Positions 10,228 through 20,862 are shown, numbered from the stretch's first letter. The stretch is 64,000 nucleotides of DNA from Demequina activiva (GCF_016862815.1 NZ_BONR01000004.1:186001-250000); one strand, 5' to 3'. Notes: generated from the sequence alone by a model not told the origin. Numbers and translations: made by a program.

Positions 10228-12947
10228 GGGTCGACGGCCAGGAGGTCACGCGCGAGCCGCGCCCGGGCCAGTGCCTGCGCACCTACCTGCGCGAGGCCGG
10301 CCACACCGAGGTCAAGAAGGGCTGCGACTCGGGCGACTGCGGCGCGTGCTCGGTGGTGGTCGACGGCGTCCCCGTGCATTCCTGCATCACGCCGGCCTTC
10401 CGCGCGGCCGATGCGGACGTCACCACCGCCGGCGGCCTCGCCTCGGGAGATGATCTGCACCCCGTGCAGGACGCGCTCGTGGACCACTTCGGCTTCCAGT
10501 GCGGCTTCTGCACCCCTGGCATGGCGGTCACCGCGTCCGCGCTCACACCCGCGCAGCTCGAGGATCTGCCGCGCACCCTGCGCGGGAACCTGTGCCGCTG
10601 CACGGGCTACCGTGCCGTGGAGGAGTCGATCCGGCACGGCCTGTGCGGGGAGCGGGACGGCTGCGGCGGGTGCGCTCGTGGACTGGAACGCGCGGCCGGC
10701 GCCGTGGTGGCCGAGGGCGTGGGGACGTCCGCTTCGCCCCCTGCCGCCCGGCGCGTGGTGCAGGGTCGCGAGCCGTACACCTTCGATGAGGTCCCGGCGG
10801 GCCTCGCGCACCTCGCCGTGGTGGGCTCCCCGCACGCGCATGCGCGGGTGGTGGCGGTCGATGCGTCCGATGCGCTGGCGATGGACGGAGTGCTCGCCGT
10901 GCTGACGCACGAGGACGTGCCGGGAACGCTGCACTCGACCGCGCGCCACGAGCACCGCACGGATGATCCCGACGACACCCGGATCCTCGACGACGTGGTG
11001 CGGTACGTCGGCCAACGCGTCGCTGCCGTGATCGCCGAGTCCGCGCAGGTGGCCGTCGAGGCGGCCCGGCTCGTGAGCGTCGAGTACGAGGTGCTGCCGG
11101 CGGTGCTCGACCCCGAGGAGGCCCGTGCACCCGGCGCTCCCCTGCTGCACCGCGACAGCAACGTGGTGGCGGCGACCCACGAGCAGGTGGGGGACGTGGA
11201 GGAGGCGCTGCGCACATCGGCCGTCTCCAGCTCGGGAACCTGGCGCACGTCGCGTGTCACTCATGCCCAGCTCGAGACGCACGGGTCCATCGCGTGGGTC
11301 GCGGACGACGGCCGCCTCACCCTCCGGACGTCCTCGCAGGTTCCCTTCCTCGTGCGCGACGAGCTCGCGCGCGTGCTGGACCGGCCGGCGGACACGGTGC
11401 GCGTCTTCACGGCGCGCGTGGGAGGCGGGTTCGGCGGCAAGCAGGAGATGTTCACCGAGCCCCTCGCTGCCGTGGCAACGCTGCACGTGGGACGGCCGGT
11501 CTCCTACGAGATGACGCGCGAGGAGGAGTTCGTGCGCACCTCCGTGCGCCACCCCTTCCGGGTGTCGGTGCGTGCCGGCGCGGACGAGCGCGGGCAGCTG
11601 ACCGCACTCGCGGTCGACGTGCTGAGCGACACCGGCGCCTACGGCAACCACGCGATCGGCGTGCTGTTCCACGGCTGCTCCGAGTCCATCGCGGTCTACC
11701 GGGCGCCCGCCAAGCGCCTGGACGCGGAGGCGGTGTACACCAACAACGTCCCCTCCGGCGCGTTCCGCGGCTACGGGCTGGGCCAGGTGATCTTCGGGAT
11801 CGAGTCCGCCCTCGACGAGCTCGCGCTGCAGCTCGAGATGGATCCGTTCGAGCTGCGACGACTCAACGCCGTGAGGCCCGGCGACCCGTTCGTGGTCGCA
11901 GGCAAGCCTGAGGAGGACCTGGTCTTCGGCTCCTACGGCCTGGACGAGTGCCTCGAGCTCGCACGCGAGGGCCTCGACGAGGCCGACGACGTGCCCGCGC
12001 CGGACGGATGGGCCGTGGGCGAGGGAATGGCCGCGTCGATGATTGCGACCGTGCCACCGCGCGGCCACCAGGCGGTCGCGACGGTCAGCGTGAGCGCCGA
12101 TGGCGTGTACCGCGTGGGCGTGGGCACTGTGGAGTTCGGCAACGGCTCGGTGACCGTGCACTCGCAGATCGCGTCCGAGGCCCTGGGCGTGCCGCGCTCA
12201 CGCATCGACATGAGCTTCTCCGACACGGACGCCGTGCGGTACGACACGGGCGCCTTCGGCTCCACGGGCATCACGGTGGCCGGCAAGGCGCTGCACGCGG
12301 CGTGCACGTCGCTGCGCGAGGCACTCGTGGAGGCCGGAGCGCGCGTGGCGGGAGCGGATGCGGCGGCGTGCACCCTGGGGCCGGACGGCGTCACCACCCC
12401 CACGGGTTCCGTGGGCTTTGGCGACCTGGTCGCGTCAGTCGAACCCGCGCATCGGCGCGGCGACGCGGCCTGGGCCGAGTCCCACCTGGACGAGCGCGTG
12501 AGGTCCGTCGCCTATGACGTGCAGGCCTTCCGCGTCGCGGTGCGGCGCGACACGGGTGAGGTGCGCATCCTCCGCTCGGTTCACGCGGCCGATGCCGGCC
12601 TGGTGATGAACCCCGAGCAGTGCCGGGGCCAGATCGAGGGCGGTGTCGCGCAGGGCATCGGATCCGCACTGTACGAGGAGGTGCTGATCGGCCCGGACGG
12701 CGCCGTCGAGAACCCCGCGTTCCGGCAGTACCGGGTGCCGCAGATGGCGGACATCCCGCGCACCGAAGTGCTGTTCGCGTCCACGTCCGATGCCTTGGGA
12801 CCGTACGGCGCGAAGTCGATGTCCGAGTCGCCCTACAACCCCGTCGCGCCCGCGCTCGCGAACGCGATCCGGCGGGCCGTGGGCGTACGGCCGCATGAGC
12901 TGCCGATGTCCCGCGACCGCGTGTGGCGCCTGACCGCACACGGCTGA
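10224..12947 (+). CDS. Xanthine dehydrogenase-like fused [2Fe-2S]/molybdopterin subunit
   Basis: A 907-residue fusion. Residues 1 to about 160 carry two [2Fe-2S] domains ([13 protein letters not shown] with a later Cys, then [10 protein letters not shown] and [10 protein letters not shown]). The rest is the molybdopterin domain with [18 protein letters not shown] and, near the end, [16 protein letters not shown], holding the likely catalytic glutamate. The expected reaction is hydroxylation of hypoxanthine/xanthine to urate. The FeS-Mo order without an internal FAD domain is that of aldehyde oxidoreductases such as Desulfovibrio Mop; here FAD comes from the coupled upstream gene. Context favours xanthine, though another purine-like heterocycle is possible. 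Confidence 0.88.
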   Translation: MRVDGQEVTREPRPGQCLRTYLREAGHTEVKKGCDSGDCGACSVVVDGVPVHSCITPAFRAADADVTTAGGLASGDDLHPVQDALVDHFGFQCGFCTPGMAVTASALTPAQLEDLPRTLRGNLCRCTGYRAVEESIRHGLCGERDGCGGCARGLERAAGAVVAEGVGTSASPPAARRVVQGREPYTFDEVPAGLAHLAVVGSPHAHARVVAVDASDALAMDGVLAVLTHEDVPGTLHSTARHEHRTDDPDDTRILDDVVRYVGQRVAAVIAESAQVAVEAARLVSVEYEVLPAVLDPEEARAPGAPLLHRDSNVVAATHEQVGDVEEALRTSAVSSSGTWRTSRVTHAQLETHGSIAWVADDGRLTLRTSSQVPFLVRDELARVLDRPADTVRVFTARVGGGFGGKQEMFTEPLAAVATLHVGRPVSYEMTREEEFVRTSVRHPFRVSVRAGADERGQLTALAVDVLSDTGAYGNHAIGVLFHGCSESIAVYRAPAKRLDAEAVYTNNVPSGAFRGYGLGQVIFGIESALDELALQLEMDPFELRRLNAVRPGDPFVVAGKPEEDLVFGSYGLDECLELAREGLDEADDVPAPDGWAVGEGMAASMIATVPPRGHQAVATVSVSADGVYRVGVGTVEFGNGSVTVHSQIASEALGVPRSRIDMSFSDTDAVRYDTGAFGSTGITVAGKALHAACTSLREALVEAGARVAGADAAACTLGPDGVTTPTGSVGFGDLVASVEPAHRRGDAAWAESHLDERVRSVAYDVQAFRVAVRRDTGEVRILRSVHAADAGLVMNPEQCRGQIEGGVAQGIGSALYEEVLIGPDGAVENPAFRQYRVPQMADIPRTEVLFASTSDALGPYGAKSMSESPYNPVAPALANAIRRAVGVRPHELPMSRDRVWRLTAHG

Positions 12948-12960
12948 GCCTGCGCGACCG

Positions 12961-13917
12961 TCAGGCCAGCTCCGACGGCGCCGCCATCGGCGCGCGCGTG
13001 TGGATGGGCCCAGCGGTGTCGCTGAGATGAGGAGCGTTCGCGCCGCGCGCCTCAGCCACCAGCTCGGCGACGATCGAGATGGCCGTCTCCGCCGGCGTCA
13101 CGGCGCCCAGGTCCAGGCCGATGGGACTGCGGAGGCGGTTGAGCTGCCGCTCGCTGACCCCGGCCTGGCGCAGCAGCTCGCGGCGGCGAGCGTCGGTGCG
13201 TCGTGAGCCCATCGCTCCCACATACGCGGCGTTCGTGGCCAGCGCCGCGACCAGGGCGGGGATGTCGAAGCGCTCTTCGTGGGTGAGCACGCAGATCGCG
13301 TCTTGAGGGCCGATGTGGGCGTCGGCGAGGTAGTCACCGGGCCAGGCGCGGATCACTTCGTGGGCCTCGGGATGGCGCGCGGCGGTCGCGAAGGCAGGCC
13401 GGGCGTCCACGACGGTGACGCGATAGCCGAGCGGCCGGGCTGCCGTCGCGAGCGCGGCGGAGAAGTCCACGGCGCCCACGATGATCAGGCGCGGAGCGGA
13501 AGGCCGCTCACACCGCAGGGTGCCGCCACCGTGCACCAGCTCCACCACCGCCGCCTCTCCACGACCCGCGAGCCTCAACTGCTCGCGCACGCGGGCATCG
13601 GCCGGTGTCAGGACGCTCGCCACCACGGTGAGGTGGCCGCCGCAGGACAGTCCGGCGAGCAAGGCGTCCTCGTCGGACAGGCCCAGCGTCGTCGTCGTGG
13701 ACGGGTCACCGCCCGCGAGCGCCGCGACCGCGAGCTCGTAGGCCTCGGACTCGACGCAGCCCCCGGAGATCGCGCCGATCACCCGGCCGTCGTCGGTGAC
13801 CGCCATCGACGATCCCACGGCGCGCGGCGCGGAGCCGTGCACGGCCGCGACCGTCACCATTCCCAGGCGATGCCCGGCGGCGAGCTCCCGCTCCAACTCG
13901 GAGGCGATGTCCAGCAT
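12961..13917 (-). CDS. xdhC: XdhC/CoxI family molybdenum cofactor maturation protein
   Basis: A 318-residue protein that delivers sulfurated molybdenum cofactor to the hydroxylase encoded convergently beside it. The N-terminal XdhC_CoxI domain has GSAPRAVGSSMAV and GAISGGCVESEAYE. The C-terminal half has a Rossmann-like nucleotide fold (LIIVGAVDFSAALA; YVGAMGSRRT). ATG 13917 is preferred because a TATGCT box lies six bases upstream, fitting a leaderless transcript; the longer in-frame start at 14223 overlaps the allantoinase gene. It is convergent with the hydroxylase gene (13-base gap) and divergent from allantoinase. Confidence 0.9.
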   Translation of the reverse strand: MLDIASELERELAAGHRLGMVTVAAVHGSAPRAVGSSMAVTDDGRVIGAISGGCVESEAYELAVAALAGGDPSTTTTLGLSDEDALLAGLSCGGHLTVVASVLTPADARVREQLRLAGRGEAAVVELVHGGGTLRCERPSAPRLIIVGAVDFSAALATAARPLGYRVTVVDARPAFATAARHPEAHEVIRAWPGDYLADAHIGPQDAICVLTHEERFDIPALVAALATNAAYVGAMGSRRTDARRRELLRQAGVSERQLNRLRSPIGLDLGAVTPAETAISIVAELVAEARGANAPHLSDTAGPIHTRAPMAAPSELA

Positions 13918-14038
13918 GTCCCGAGCATACGAGCCGCACGTTTCGCCGGCATTGCGGGAGTGCGGCGGCGCTTGAGGTCGTCGCGAGTGGTCACCGGCTC
14001 GACACGCGCGCGCAACATCGGAGCCGTACTCTCGCGCC

Positions 14039-15406
14039 ATGACGGACTTCGACCTGGTGGTGCGCGCGGACCGCGTGCTGATCGACGGGAAGTGGCGCTC
14101 CGCTGCGGTGGGGGTGAGCGACGGCGTGATCACGCGCATCGGCCCCCGGCATGCCGAGTGGAGCGCACGGGAGATCGTCTCCATCCCCAGCGACGAGGTG
14201 CTCATCCCCGGCGTGATCGACACTCATGTGCACGTCAACGAACCCGGCCGCACCGAGTGGGAGGGCTTCGCCTCCGCCACCCGTGCGGCGGCCGCCGGTG
14301 GCGTCACGACGATCATCGACATGCCGCTGAACTCGATACCGCCTACCACCACGATGGAGGCGCTCGAGCTCAAGCGCGCCGCGGCCGAGCCCCAGGCCAG
14401 CGTCGACGTGGGCTTCTGGGGCGGAGCGATCCCGGACAGCCTGGGATCGCTGCAGCCGCTGCACGATGCGGGGGTGTTCGGGTTCAAGGCCTTCATGTCG
14501 CCCTCGGGCGTGGACGAGTTCCCGCACCTCAGCACGGCGCAGCTGCGGGAGGCGCTCGCGGAGACCGCCGCCTTTGGCGGCATGGTGATCATCCATGCCG
14601 AGGACCCGGACCACCTCGAGCCCTATGGCGGCGGCATCCACTACGACGACTTCGAGGCCTCCCGGCCTGACCGCGTGGAGACCAGCGCCATCGCGAGCGT
14701 CATCAGCGCCTTGCGCGCCACCGGGGGCCGCGCGCATATCCTCCACCTGTCGAGCGCCAAGGCACTGAATCAGATCCGCGGCGCCAAGGCCGAGGGGCTG
14801 GGCCTCACCGTCGAGACCTGTCCCCACTACCTGGTGTTCGACGCGGATCAGATCGACGACAGCGCCACGCAGTACAAGTGCTGCCCTCCGGTTCGCGGCG
14901 CTGCCAACCGCGAGGCCCTGTGGGACGCCCTCAAGGACGGCACCATCGACTTCGTGGCCTCGGACCACTCCCCTGCGACGGCCGAGCTCAAGCTGGAGGG
15001 CAACTTTGGCCGCGCGTGGGGCGGGATCTCCGGCCTGCAGTCCATGTTGGCCGCGGTGATCTCCGGCGCTCGCGACCGCGGCATCGCGCTCGAGACGGCG
15101 CTCGAGTGGCTCACCGTCAAGCCAGCGGCGTTCGCCGGCCTCACGGACAAGGGCGCGATCCGGGAGGGTGCGCGAGCGGACCTCGTGTCCTTCGCCCCGC
15201 AGCGCACATGGACCGTGCGCGCCAAGGACCTCGAGCACCGCAACAAGGTCAGCGCGTTCGACGGCGAGACCCTCACGGGGCAGGCCACGCGCACCTGGGT
15301 GGGCGGCGCGCAGGCGCACCCGCACGTGGATGAGGAGCCCAATCCCGGACGGCTTCTGACCCGCGCGAGTGCCACGATGGAAGGTGCGGGCGCCGCAGCC
15401 CGCTGA
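14039..15406 (+). CDS. allB: Allantoinase
   Basis: A 455-residue cyclic amidohydrolase that opens allantoin to allantoate. The metal site begins DTHVHVNEPGRTEWEGF, the carboxylated lysine is in GFKAFMSPSG, further histidines lie in VIIHAEDPDH and ILHLSSAKA, and the final metal aspartate is in VASDHSPAT. The EPGRTEWEGF stretch and following DMPLNS are diagnostic of allantoinase rather than hydantoinase. ATG 14039 has TACTCT at 14027-14032 exactly six bases upstream, typical of leaderless starts. First of a three-gene run with uricase and guanine deaminase (12-base gaps). Confidence 0.95.
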   Translation: MTDFDLVVRADRVLIDGKWRSAAVGVSDGVITRIGPRHAEWSAREIVSIPSDEVLIPGVIDTHVHVNEPGRTEWEGFASATRAAAAGGVTTIIDMPLNSIPPTTTMEALELKRAAAEPQASVDVGFWGGAIPDSLGSLQPLHDAGVFGFKAFMSPSGVDEFPHLSTAQLREALAETAAFGGMVIIHAEDPDHLEPYGGGIHYDDFEASRPDRVETSAIASVISALRATGGRAHILHLSSAKALNQIRGAKAEGLGLTVETCPHYLVFDADQIDDSATQYKCCPPVRGAANREALWDALKDGTIDFVASDHSPATAELKLEGNFGRAWGGISGLQSMLAAVISGARDRGIALETALEWLTVKPAAFAGLTDKGAIREGARADLVSFAPQRTWTVRAKDLEHRNKVSAFDGETLTGQATRTWVGGAQAHPHVDEEPNPGRLLTRASATMEGAGAAAR

Positions 15407-15418
15407 GAAGAGGAACGC

Positions 15419-16330
15419 ATGGGCATCAGGCTGGGCGACCACCAGTACGGCAAGGCGGAGAACCGCATCGTCCGTATCCAGCGCGACACCGCGCGCCACG
15501 AGATCACCGACGTCAACGTGTCGACGTGCCTGCGCGGCGCGTTCGAGGATGCGCACCTGACCGGCGACCAGCACGCCGTGCTGCCCACGGACACGCAGAA
15601 GCAGACCGCCTACGCGTACGCCAAGACCGTGGGGCTCGCCTCGATCGAGAGCTACGCGCTGGCCCTGGCCACGCACTTCGTCGACGACGTCGAGCCGGTG
15701 AGCGGCGCGCGCGTCGAGGTCGAGCAGTACGGCTGGACGCGTGTCGATGCTGACGGCACCGGCGCGGGTCACGACCACACCTGGGTGCGCTCGGGCCAGG
15801 AGATCCGCACGGCCGCGGTCACGGTCGAGGGACCGGCCGATGCGCGACGCACCTGGGTCACAGGCGGCCTCAAGGATCTGGTGATCCTGAAGTCGACGGG
15901 CAGCGAGTTCCACGGCTTCCTGCAGGACGAGTTCACGGTGCTGGAGCCCACGAACGACCGCGTGATGGCGACCGCGCTCGAGGCGCAGTGGCGCTTCGCC
16001 GGCACGGACGTGGACTGGAACGCGACCTACGCGGGCATCAAGGCTGCGATGGTCGCGGTGTTCGCGGAGCTCCAGTCGCTCGCACTGCAGCAGACGCTGT
16101 ACGAGATGGGACGCGCGGTGCTCGAGCAGTTCGAGGATGTGGTCGAGGTGCGCATGTCCGCGCCCAACAAGCACCACTTCCTGTACGACCTGGGCAGGTT
16201 CGGCATCGACAACGACAACGAGGTGTTCCACGCGGACGACCGCCCGTACGGACTCATCCAGGCGTCCGTGATCAGGGACGATGCGCCCGATGCGGGTTCC
16301 GCGTGGCAGCAGTACAGCGGCCTGGTCTGA
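15419..16330 (+). CDS. Urate oxidase (uricase)
   Basis: A 303-residue cofactor-free uricase oxidising urate to 5-hydroxyisourate. The catalytic lysine is in YGKAENRIVRI, the threonine in LPTDTQKQTAYAYA and the histidine in MSAPNKHHFL; these form the known K-T-H relay. The length equals the usual homotetrameric enzyme. An AAGAGGA ribosome site precedes the ATG. It sits between allantoinase and guanine deaminase. The next two enzymes of the pathway, hydroxyisourate hydrolase and OHCU decarboxylase, are about 10 kb away. Confidence 0.96.
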   Translation: MGIRLGDHQYGKAENRIVRIQRDTARHEITDVNVSTCLRGAFEDAHLTGDQHAVLPTDTQKQTAYAYAKTVGLASIESYALALATHFVDDVEPVSGARVEVEQYGWTRVDADGTGAGHDHTWVRSGQEIRTAAVTVEGPADARRTWVTGGLKDLVILKSTGSEFHGFLQDEFTVLEPTNDRVMATALEAQWRFAGTDVDWNATYAGIKAAMVAVFAELQSLALQQTLYEMGRAVLEQFEDVVEVRMSAPNKHHFLYDLGRFGIDNDNEVFHADDRPYGLIQASVIRDDAPDAGSAWQQYSGLV

Positions 16331-16342
16331 GCGGAGCCACGC

Positions 16343-17755
16343 GTGACCCACGTCTACCGTGCCCACATCTTCCACATCGCTGGCGCCCCGCAGCAGTCCG
16401 AGGTCGAGGCGCACCTGGTGTCGATCCCCGATGGTGCCCTCGCCGTCGATGGTGCGGGGCGCATCGTCTGGGTGGGCGCCTGGAGCGCCCTGCCGGCCAC
16501 CTACGCTCACGCGCGCGTCACGCGAGCCGACTACCTGATCCCCGGATTCGCCGACGCCCACGTGCACTTCCCCCAGTCCTACGCGACCGCGGCGCACGGC
16601 GGGGGCCAGCTTCTCGAGTGGCTGGACCACTGCATCTTCCCCACGGAGGCACAGTACGAGGACGCGCAGTTCGCGGACCGTGCCGCCCGGTACTTCACTC
16701 GCCGTCGCATCGCCGCCGGGACCACCGCGGCGCTGGTGTTCGGCAGCGCGTTCCCGGTGGCGCAGGACGCGCTGTACCCGGAGACGCTGGCCTCAGGGCT
16801 GCGCACCGTCTCCGGTCGGGGGGTGCAGACCGTGGGGCCGCCGGCGGCGCAGGCGCTGATGACCTCCGAGGAGCGCGCGATCGACCTGGTGGCGGACGAG
16901 ATCGACCGCTGGCACGCGGTCGACACGGGTGACCCCCGGACGGCGAGGGTCCAGGTGGGGATCGTGCCGCGCTTCTCGCTGTCGGTGACCGCGCACACGC
17001 TCGCCGCGATGGGCGAGCTGTACGACGAGGCCCGCATGCGGGGCGTCTACTTCCACAGTCACCTGAACGAGAACAACCGCAAGGGCGACGGCGAGATCGC
17101 CGCGGTGCTAGGCACCTACGGTGTGGACACCTACCTCGACACGTACGACGGCCGCTTCCTTCCCGGCTCGGAGGAGGGTGGACGCACGCTGCTGGGACGC
17201 CGCTCGATCCTGGCCCACGCGGTGCACAGTCAGCCGCGCGAGCTGGCGCGCATGGCGGACACGGGCACGTCGATCGCTCACTGCCCCACCTCTCAGCTGT
17301 TCCTGGGCTCCGGGACCATGCCGTGGCGCGCGACCGTCGACACGGGCGTCAACGTGGCGCTGGGCACGGACATCGGCGCCGGAGACGAGTGGCTCATCTC
17401 CCGCGTCGCCGGTGACTGCTACAAGGTCCACATCTCGGAGGGCGAGGAGGCCGGCACTGCGCTGCATCCTGCGGAGCTGCTGTTCGCGGCGACGCTCGCC
17501 GGGGCGCGGGCGCTCGACATGGAGCACGCCTTCGGCAACTTCGACGTGGGCAAGGACGCGGACTTCCTGCTCATCGACAAGTCCCGCTGGGAGCCGCTGG
17601 ACGGCATGCTGTCCATGGGCATCCGCTCCGACGACGAGACCGAGGCGACCCTCGAAGAGCTGTTCACGCTGCTCATGGGCCTGCGCCAGCCGGCGATCTC
17701 CGGCGTCTACGTCCAAGGCGAGCAGGTGGTCACGCCGGGCCTCGACCCGGACTGA
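16343..17755 (+). CDS. guaD: Guanine deaminase
   Basis: A 470-residue zinc amidohydrolase converting guanine to xanthine. Signatures are PGFADAHVHFPQ with the metal histidines, FHSHLNENN, ILAHAVHSQ and ALGTDIGAGDEW with the metal aspartate. Length is normal for the GuaD family. The GTG at 16343 has GCGGAG upstream and a 12-base gap from uricase. The product feeds the molybdenum hydroxylase, so this gene is the entry step for guanine. Confidence 0.93.
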   Translation: MTHVYRAHIFHIAGAPQQSEVEAHLVSIPDGALAVDGAGRIVWVGAWSALPATYAHARVTRADYLIPGFADAHVHFPQSYATAAHGGGQLLEWLDHCIFPTEAQYEDAQFADRAARYFTRRRIAAGTTAALVFGSAFPVAQDALYPETLASGLRTVSGRGVQTVGPPAAQALMTSEERAIDLVADEIDRWHAVDTGDPRTARVQVGIVPRFSLSVTAHTLAAMGELYDEARMRGVYFHSHLNENNRKGDGEIAAVLGTYGVDTYLDTYDGRFLPGSEEGGRTLLGRRSILAHAVHSQPRELARMADTGTSIAHCPTSQLFLGSGTMPWRATVDTGVNVALGTDIGAGDEWLISRVAGDCYKVHISEGEEAGTALHPAELLFAATLAGARALDMEHAFGNFDVGKDADFLLIDKSRWEPLDGMLSMGIRSDDETEATLEELFTLLMGLRQPAISGVYVQGEQVVTPGLDPD

Positions 17756-17805
17756 CGCGCGCCTTCGCGCGGGGCGTCCCTCCACACCGTGGAAGAATCG
17801 CGCCC

Positions 17806-18084
17806 ATGCCCGTTGTCACCGACCGCATCCGCGAGCGCTTGGTCGAGGACTTCCCCACCGTCTCGCCGGCAGTGCTGGGCCGCCTCGAGCGCCTGACGGT
17901 CGCACCCCAGGTGGACCCCGAGCGCATCCACGCGGCCGTGCTGATCGCAGCGCGCGGCAACCTCAGCATGTTCGACGACGCGCTCGAGCACGCCCGCGAC
18001 GACTGGCGGGACCTCCTGGACCGCGCGGGCCTGGCCGATGCGGGCTGGCCCGGCCGCCTCGACGAGAGTTTCGGGCCGACCTGA
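17806..18084 (+). CDS. Small conserved-looking protein of unknown function
   Basis: A 92-residue acidic protein beginning MPVVTDRIRERLVEDFP and ending GRLDESFGPT. Strong third-position G+C and a clean ATG support real coding. Predicted to be mostly helical, with no signal peptide, membrane segment or recognised motif. It resembles small uncharacterised proteins common in actinobacteria, but I cannot name a family. A short hairpin (17757-17770) separates it from guanine deaminase, and about 200 bases separate it from the glucose-6-phosphate isomerase gene. Confidence 0.65.
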   Translation: MPVVTDRIRERLVEDFPTVSPAVLGRLERLTVAPQVDPERIHAAVLIAARGNLSMFDDALEHARDDWRDLLDRAGLADAGWPGRLDESFGPT

Positions 18085-18282
18085 GCCGCCTCGGTGCGCC
18101 CCAGCAGTCAGTGAGTGCAGGACGCGGCGGGAATCCCGCCTTCGACGACTGCCAGGACGGACCAGCAATTCTGGCGTGGAGCCACGCTGCGATGGTTCTC
18201 CGCGCCCGGTCTGAGACTCGCGCTCGGCACCGGGACCACCGCCCTGGTGACGGCGCCGCGCGACCCCACTAGCCTGGGAACC

Positions 18283-19962
18283 GTGAACTCACCTATCGAC
18301 GCCACGACCACGTCCGCCTGGGCCGAGCTCGACGCCCACAAGCACGCCTTCGCCCCTGACCTGCGCGGCTGGTTCGCCGAGGATCCGGGCCGGGTCGAGC
18401 GCATGAGCCTGCAGCTGGGCGATCTTCACGTGGACCTGTCGAAGAACCTCGTGACCGACGAGATCCTCGCGAGCCTCGTCAAGCTCGCGCAGGAGACGGG
18501 CGTCCTCGATCGCTACCAGGCCATGCTCGCCGGTGAGCACATCAACACCACCGAGGACCGCGCCGTGCTCCACACCGCGCTGCGCCGCCCGGCCGATGCG
18601 GCGCCGGACCTGGTGGTGGACGGCCAGAACGTGGACCAGGACGTCCAGGAGGTGCTGGGACGCCTGAACGAATTCGCGGACGGCGTCCGCTCCGGCGAGT
18701 GGACCGGCGTGACCGGCAAGCGCGTCGAGACGATCGTCAACATCGGCATCGGCGGCTCGGACCTGGGCCCCGTGATGGTCTACGAGGCCCTCGAGCTCTA
18801 CGCGAACGCGGGCATCAGCGCTCGGTTCGTGTCCAACATCGACCCCACCGACATGGCGCAGAAGGTCAAGGGCCTGGACCCGGAGACCACGCTGTTCATC
18901 GTCGCCTCCAAGACCTTCACCACGCTCGAGACGCTCACCAATGCGCGGCTGGCACGCGCGTGGCTGTGGACCACGCTGGCCGAGGCCGGGGTGGACCTCT
19001 CCGACGAGGACAAGAAGGCCGATGCCGTGGCGCATCACTTCGTGGCGGTCTCCACCGCGCTGGACAAGGTCGAGGAGTTCGGCATCGACCCGGCCAACGC
19101 GTTCGGCTTCTGGGACTGGGTGGGCGGCCGCTACAGCGTCGACAGCGCCATCGGCCTGTCGCTCGCGATCGCGCTCGGCCCGGACGTGTTCGGCGAGCTG
19201 CTCGAGGGCTTCCACACCGTGGACCGCCACGTCGCGGAGACTCCTGTAGAGCAGAACGTGCCCGTCCTCATGGGCCTGCTGAACGTCTGGTACGTCAACT
19301 TCCTGGGCTCTCAGTCGCACGCCGTGCTGCCCTACGCCCAGCAGCTCCACCGCTTCGCCGCGTATCTGCAGCAGCTCACCATGGAGTCCAACGGCAAGTC
19401 GGTGCGCTGGGACGGCAGCCCGGTCACCACGGATACCGGGGAGATCTTCTGGGGCGAGCCCGGCACGAACGGCCAGCACGCGTTCTACCAGCTCATCCAC
19501 CAGGGCACCCGCCTGATCCCGGCGGACTTCATCGCCGTGGTGAACCCCGCGTACCCGCTCACGGACGGGGAGCAGGACGTCCACAGCCTGTTCCTCGCCA
19601 ACTTCCTGGCGCAGACCAAGGCGCTGGCCTTCGGCAAGACCGCCCAGGAGGTCGAGGCGGAGGGCACCAAGGGCGCGCTCGTGGCGGCTCGCACGTTCGC
19701 GGGCAATCGCCCCACGACGTCGATCTTCGCCCCGGCGCTCACCCCGGCCGTGCTCGGTCAGCTCATCGCGCTCTACGAGCACATCACCTTCACCCAGGGC
19801 GTGATCTGGGGCATCAACAGCTTCGACCAGTGGGGCGTGGAGCTGGGCAAGAAGCTCGCCCTCGAGATCGCTCCGGCGATCGAAGGGGACGATGCGGCAC
19901 TCGCCTCGCAGGACGCCTCGACCCAGGCGCTCATCGCGTACTACCGCGAGCACCGCGCGTAG
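18283..19962 (+). CDS. pgi: Glucose-6-phosphate isomerase
   Basis: A 559-residue enzyme interconverting glucose-6-phosphate and fructose-6-phosphate. Family signatures are GIGGSDLGP, the phosphate-binding [23 protein letters not shown], and the C-terminal signature [13 protein letters not shown]. The GTG at 18283 precedes [12 protein letters not shown] and lies seven bases after TAGCCT (18270-18275), suggesting a leaderless mRNA; the in-frame extension to 18115 has no support. The gene is single-standing. Confidence 0.96.
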   Translation: MNSPIDATTTSAWAELDAHKHAFAPDLRGWFAEDPGRVERMSLQLGDLHVDLSKNLVTDEILASLVKLAQETGVLDRYQAMLAGEHINTTEDRAVLHTALRRPADAAPDLVVDGQNVDQDVQEVLGRLNEFADGVRSGEWTGVTGKRVETIVNIGIGGSDLGPVMVYEALELYANAGISARFVSNIDPTDMAQKVKGLDPETTLFIVASKTFTTLETLTNARLARAWLWTTLAEAGVDLSDEDKKADAVAHHFVAVSTALDKVEEFGIDPANAFGFWDWVGGRYSVDSAIGLSLAIALGPDVFGELLEGFHTVDRHVAETPVEQNVPVLMGLLNVWYVNFLGSQSHAVLPYAQQLHRFAAYLQQLTMESNGKSVRWDGSPVTTDTGEIFWGEPGTNGQHAFYQLIHQGTRLIPADFIAVVNPAYPLTDGEQDVHSLFLANFLAQTKALAFGKTAQEVEAEGTKGALVAARTFAGNRPTTSIFAPALTPAVLGQLIALYEHITFTQGVIWGINSFDQWGVELGKKLALEIAPAIEGDDAALASQDASTQALIAYYREHRA

Positions 19963-19970
19963 CTCGGCAC

Positions 19971-19992
19971 CGGCCGTGGAATCAGACGGCCG
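19971..19992 (+). terminator. Hairpin after pgi
   Basis: CGGCCGT (19971-19977) and ACGGCCG (19986-19992) form a seven-pair stem with an eight-base loop just after the pgi stop. No T-run follows, so it may be a weak terminator or a processing stem. It overlaps one copy of the abundant word GGCCGATGC. Confidence 0.4.
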
Positions 19993-20053
19993 ATGCACGG
20001 GTTGAGTCGAGCAAGGCCGTCACCGGCCGTCACTCGACGCTGAGGAGAGTCTC

Positions 20054-20812
20054 GTGGACACTGCGCTTGCCAAGCTGCGACCGTTCAACCTGATCGCGGG
20101 GCTCCTTCACCTGGCGTCCTTGGTCGCGATCCTGGTGCTCGCCAACGACGCCTCGCTTCCCGTTCGAGCGACCTACCTGAACGGCCCGCCTGGATCGGAC
20201 GCGTTCGGCGAACCGGTCACGCTGTTCTCGATCAGCATCGCCTACGCCGTCGCGGGGTTCCTGCTGCTGTCCGCGTTCTTCCACTTCCTGATCATCTCGC
20301 CGCGCGTGTTCCCGCGGTACACCGCGGGGCTTCGCGAGAACCGCAATACGTTCCGGTGGGTCGAGTACTCGCTGTCCTCGTCCATCATGATCGTGCTGAT
20401 ACTCCAGCTCAATGGGATCGCGGACTACGCGGCGCTGGCCGCGCTGTTCACGGTGAACGCCAGCATGATCCTGTTCGGCTGGCTCCAGGAGCGCTACGCG
20501 ACGCCGGGCGATGGGGATCTGCTGCCGTTCATCTTCGGCAGCATGGTGGGGATCGTCCCGTGGATCATCATCGTGATCAACCTGATCGGTCCCGGCAACA
20601 CCAGCGATGCGAGCATCCCCGGCTTCGTGTGGGGCATCGTCGTGTCCCTGTTCGTGTTCTTCAACTGCTTCGCGGTGGTGCAGTGGCTGCAATACCGCGC
20701 CCGGGGAAGGTGGGCGGACTACCTGCGCGGCGAGCGCGTCTACATCGCCCTGAGCCTGATCGCGAAGACGGCGCTGGCGTGGCAGGTGTTCTCCGGGTCG
20801 CTCGCCGCCTGA
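20054..20812 (+). CDS. Heliorhodopsin
   Basis: A 252-residue seven-helix membrane protein. The retinal Schiff-base lysine is in the last helix, ALSLIAKTALAWQVF (about K238), and the counter-ion glutamate is in the third-helix motif RWVEYSLSSS (about E104). Both patterns are typical of heliorhodopsins, which have inverted membrane topology and no known pump activity; they differ from type-1 pumps. The GTG at 20054 has a GAGGAGAG ribosome site. The downstream gene is a small lipoprotein, then a TetR regulator on the other strand. No carotenoid or retinal-forming oxygenase gene is in the window. Function is unknown; signalling or enzyme regulation has been suggested for the family. Confidence 0.92.
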   Translation: MDTALAKLRPFNLIAGLLHLASLVAILVLANDASLPVRATYLNGPPGSDAFGEPVTLFSISIAYAVAGFLLLSAFFHFLIISPRVFPRYTAGLRENRNTFRWVEYSLSSSIMIVLILQLNGIADYAALAALFTVNASMILFGWLQERYATPGDGDLLPFIFGSMVGIVPWIIIVINLIGPGNTSDASIPGFVWGIVVSLFVFFNCFAVVQWLQYRARGRWADYLRGERVYIALSLIAKTALAWQVFSGSLAA

Positions 20813-20862
20813 ACGTCGCCCCTGCCTTGCGGCCACGTTGATGGCCCCTCTAGTCTCCGATC

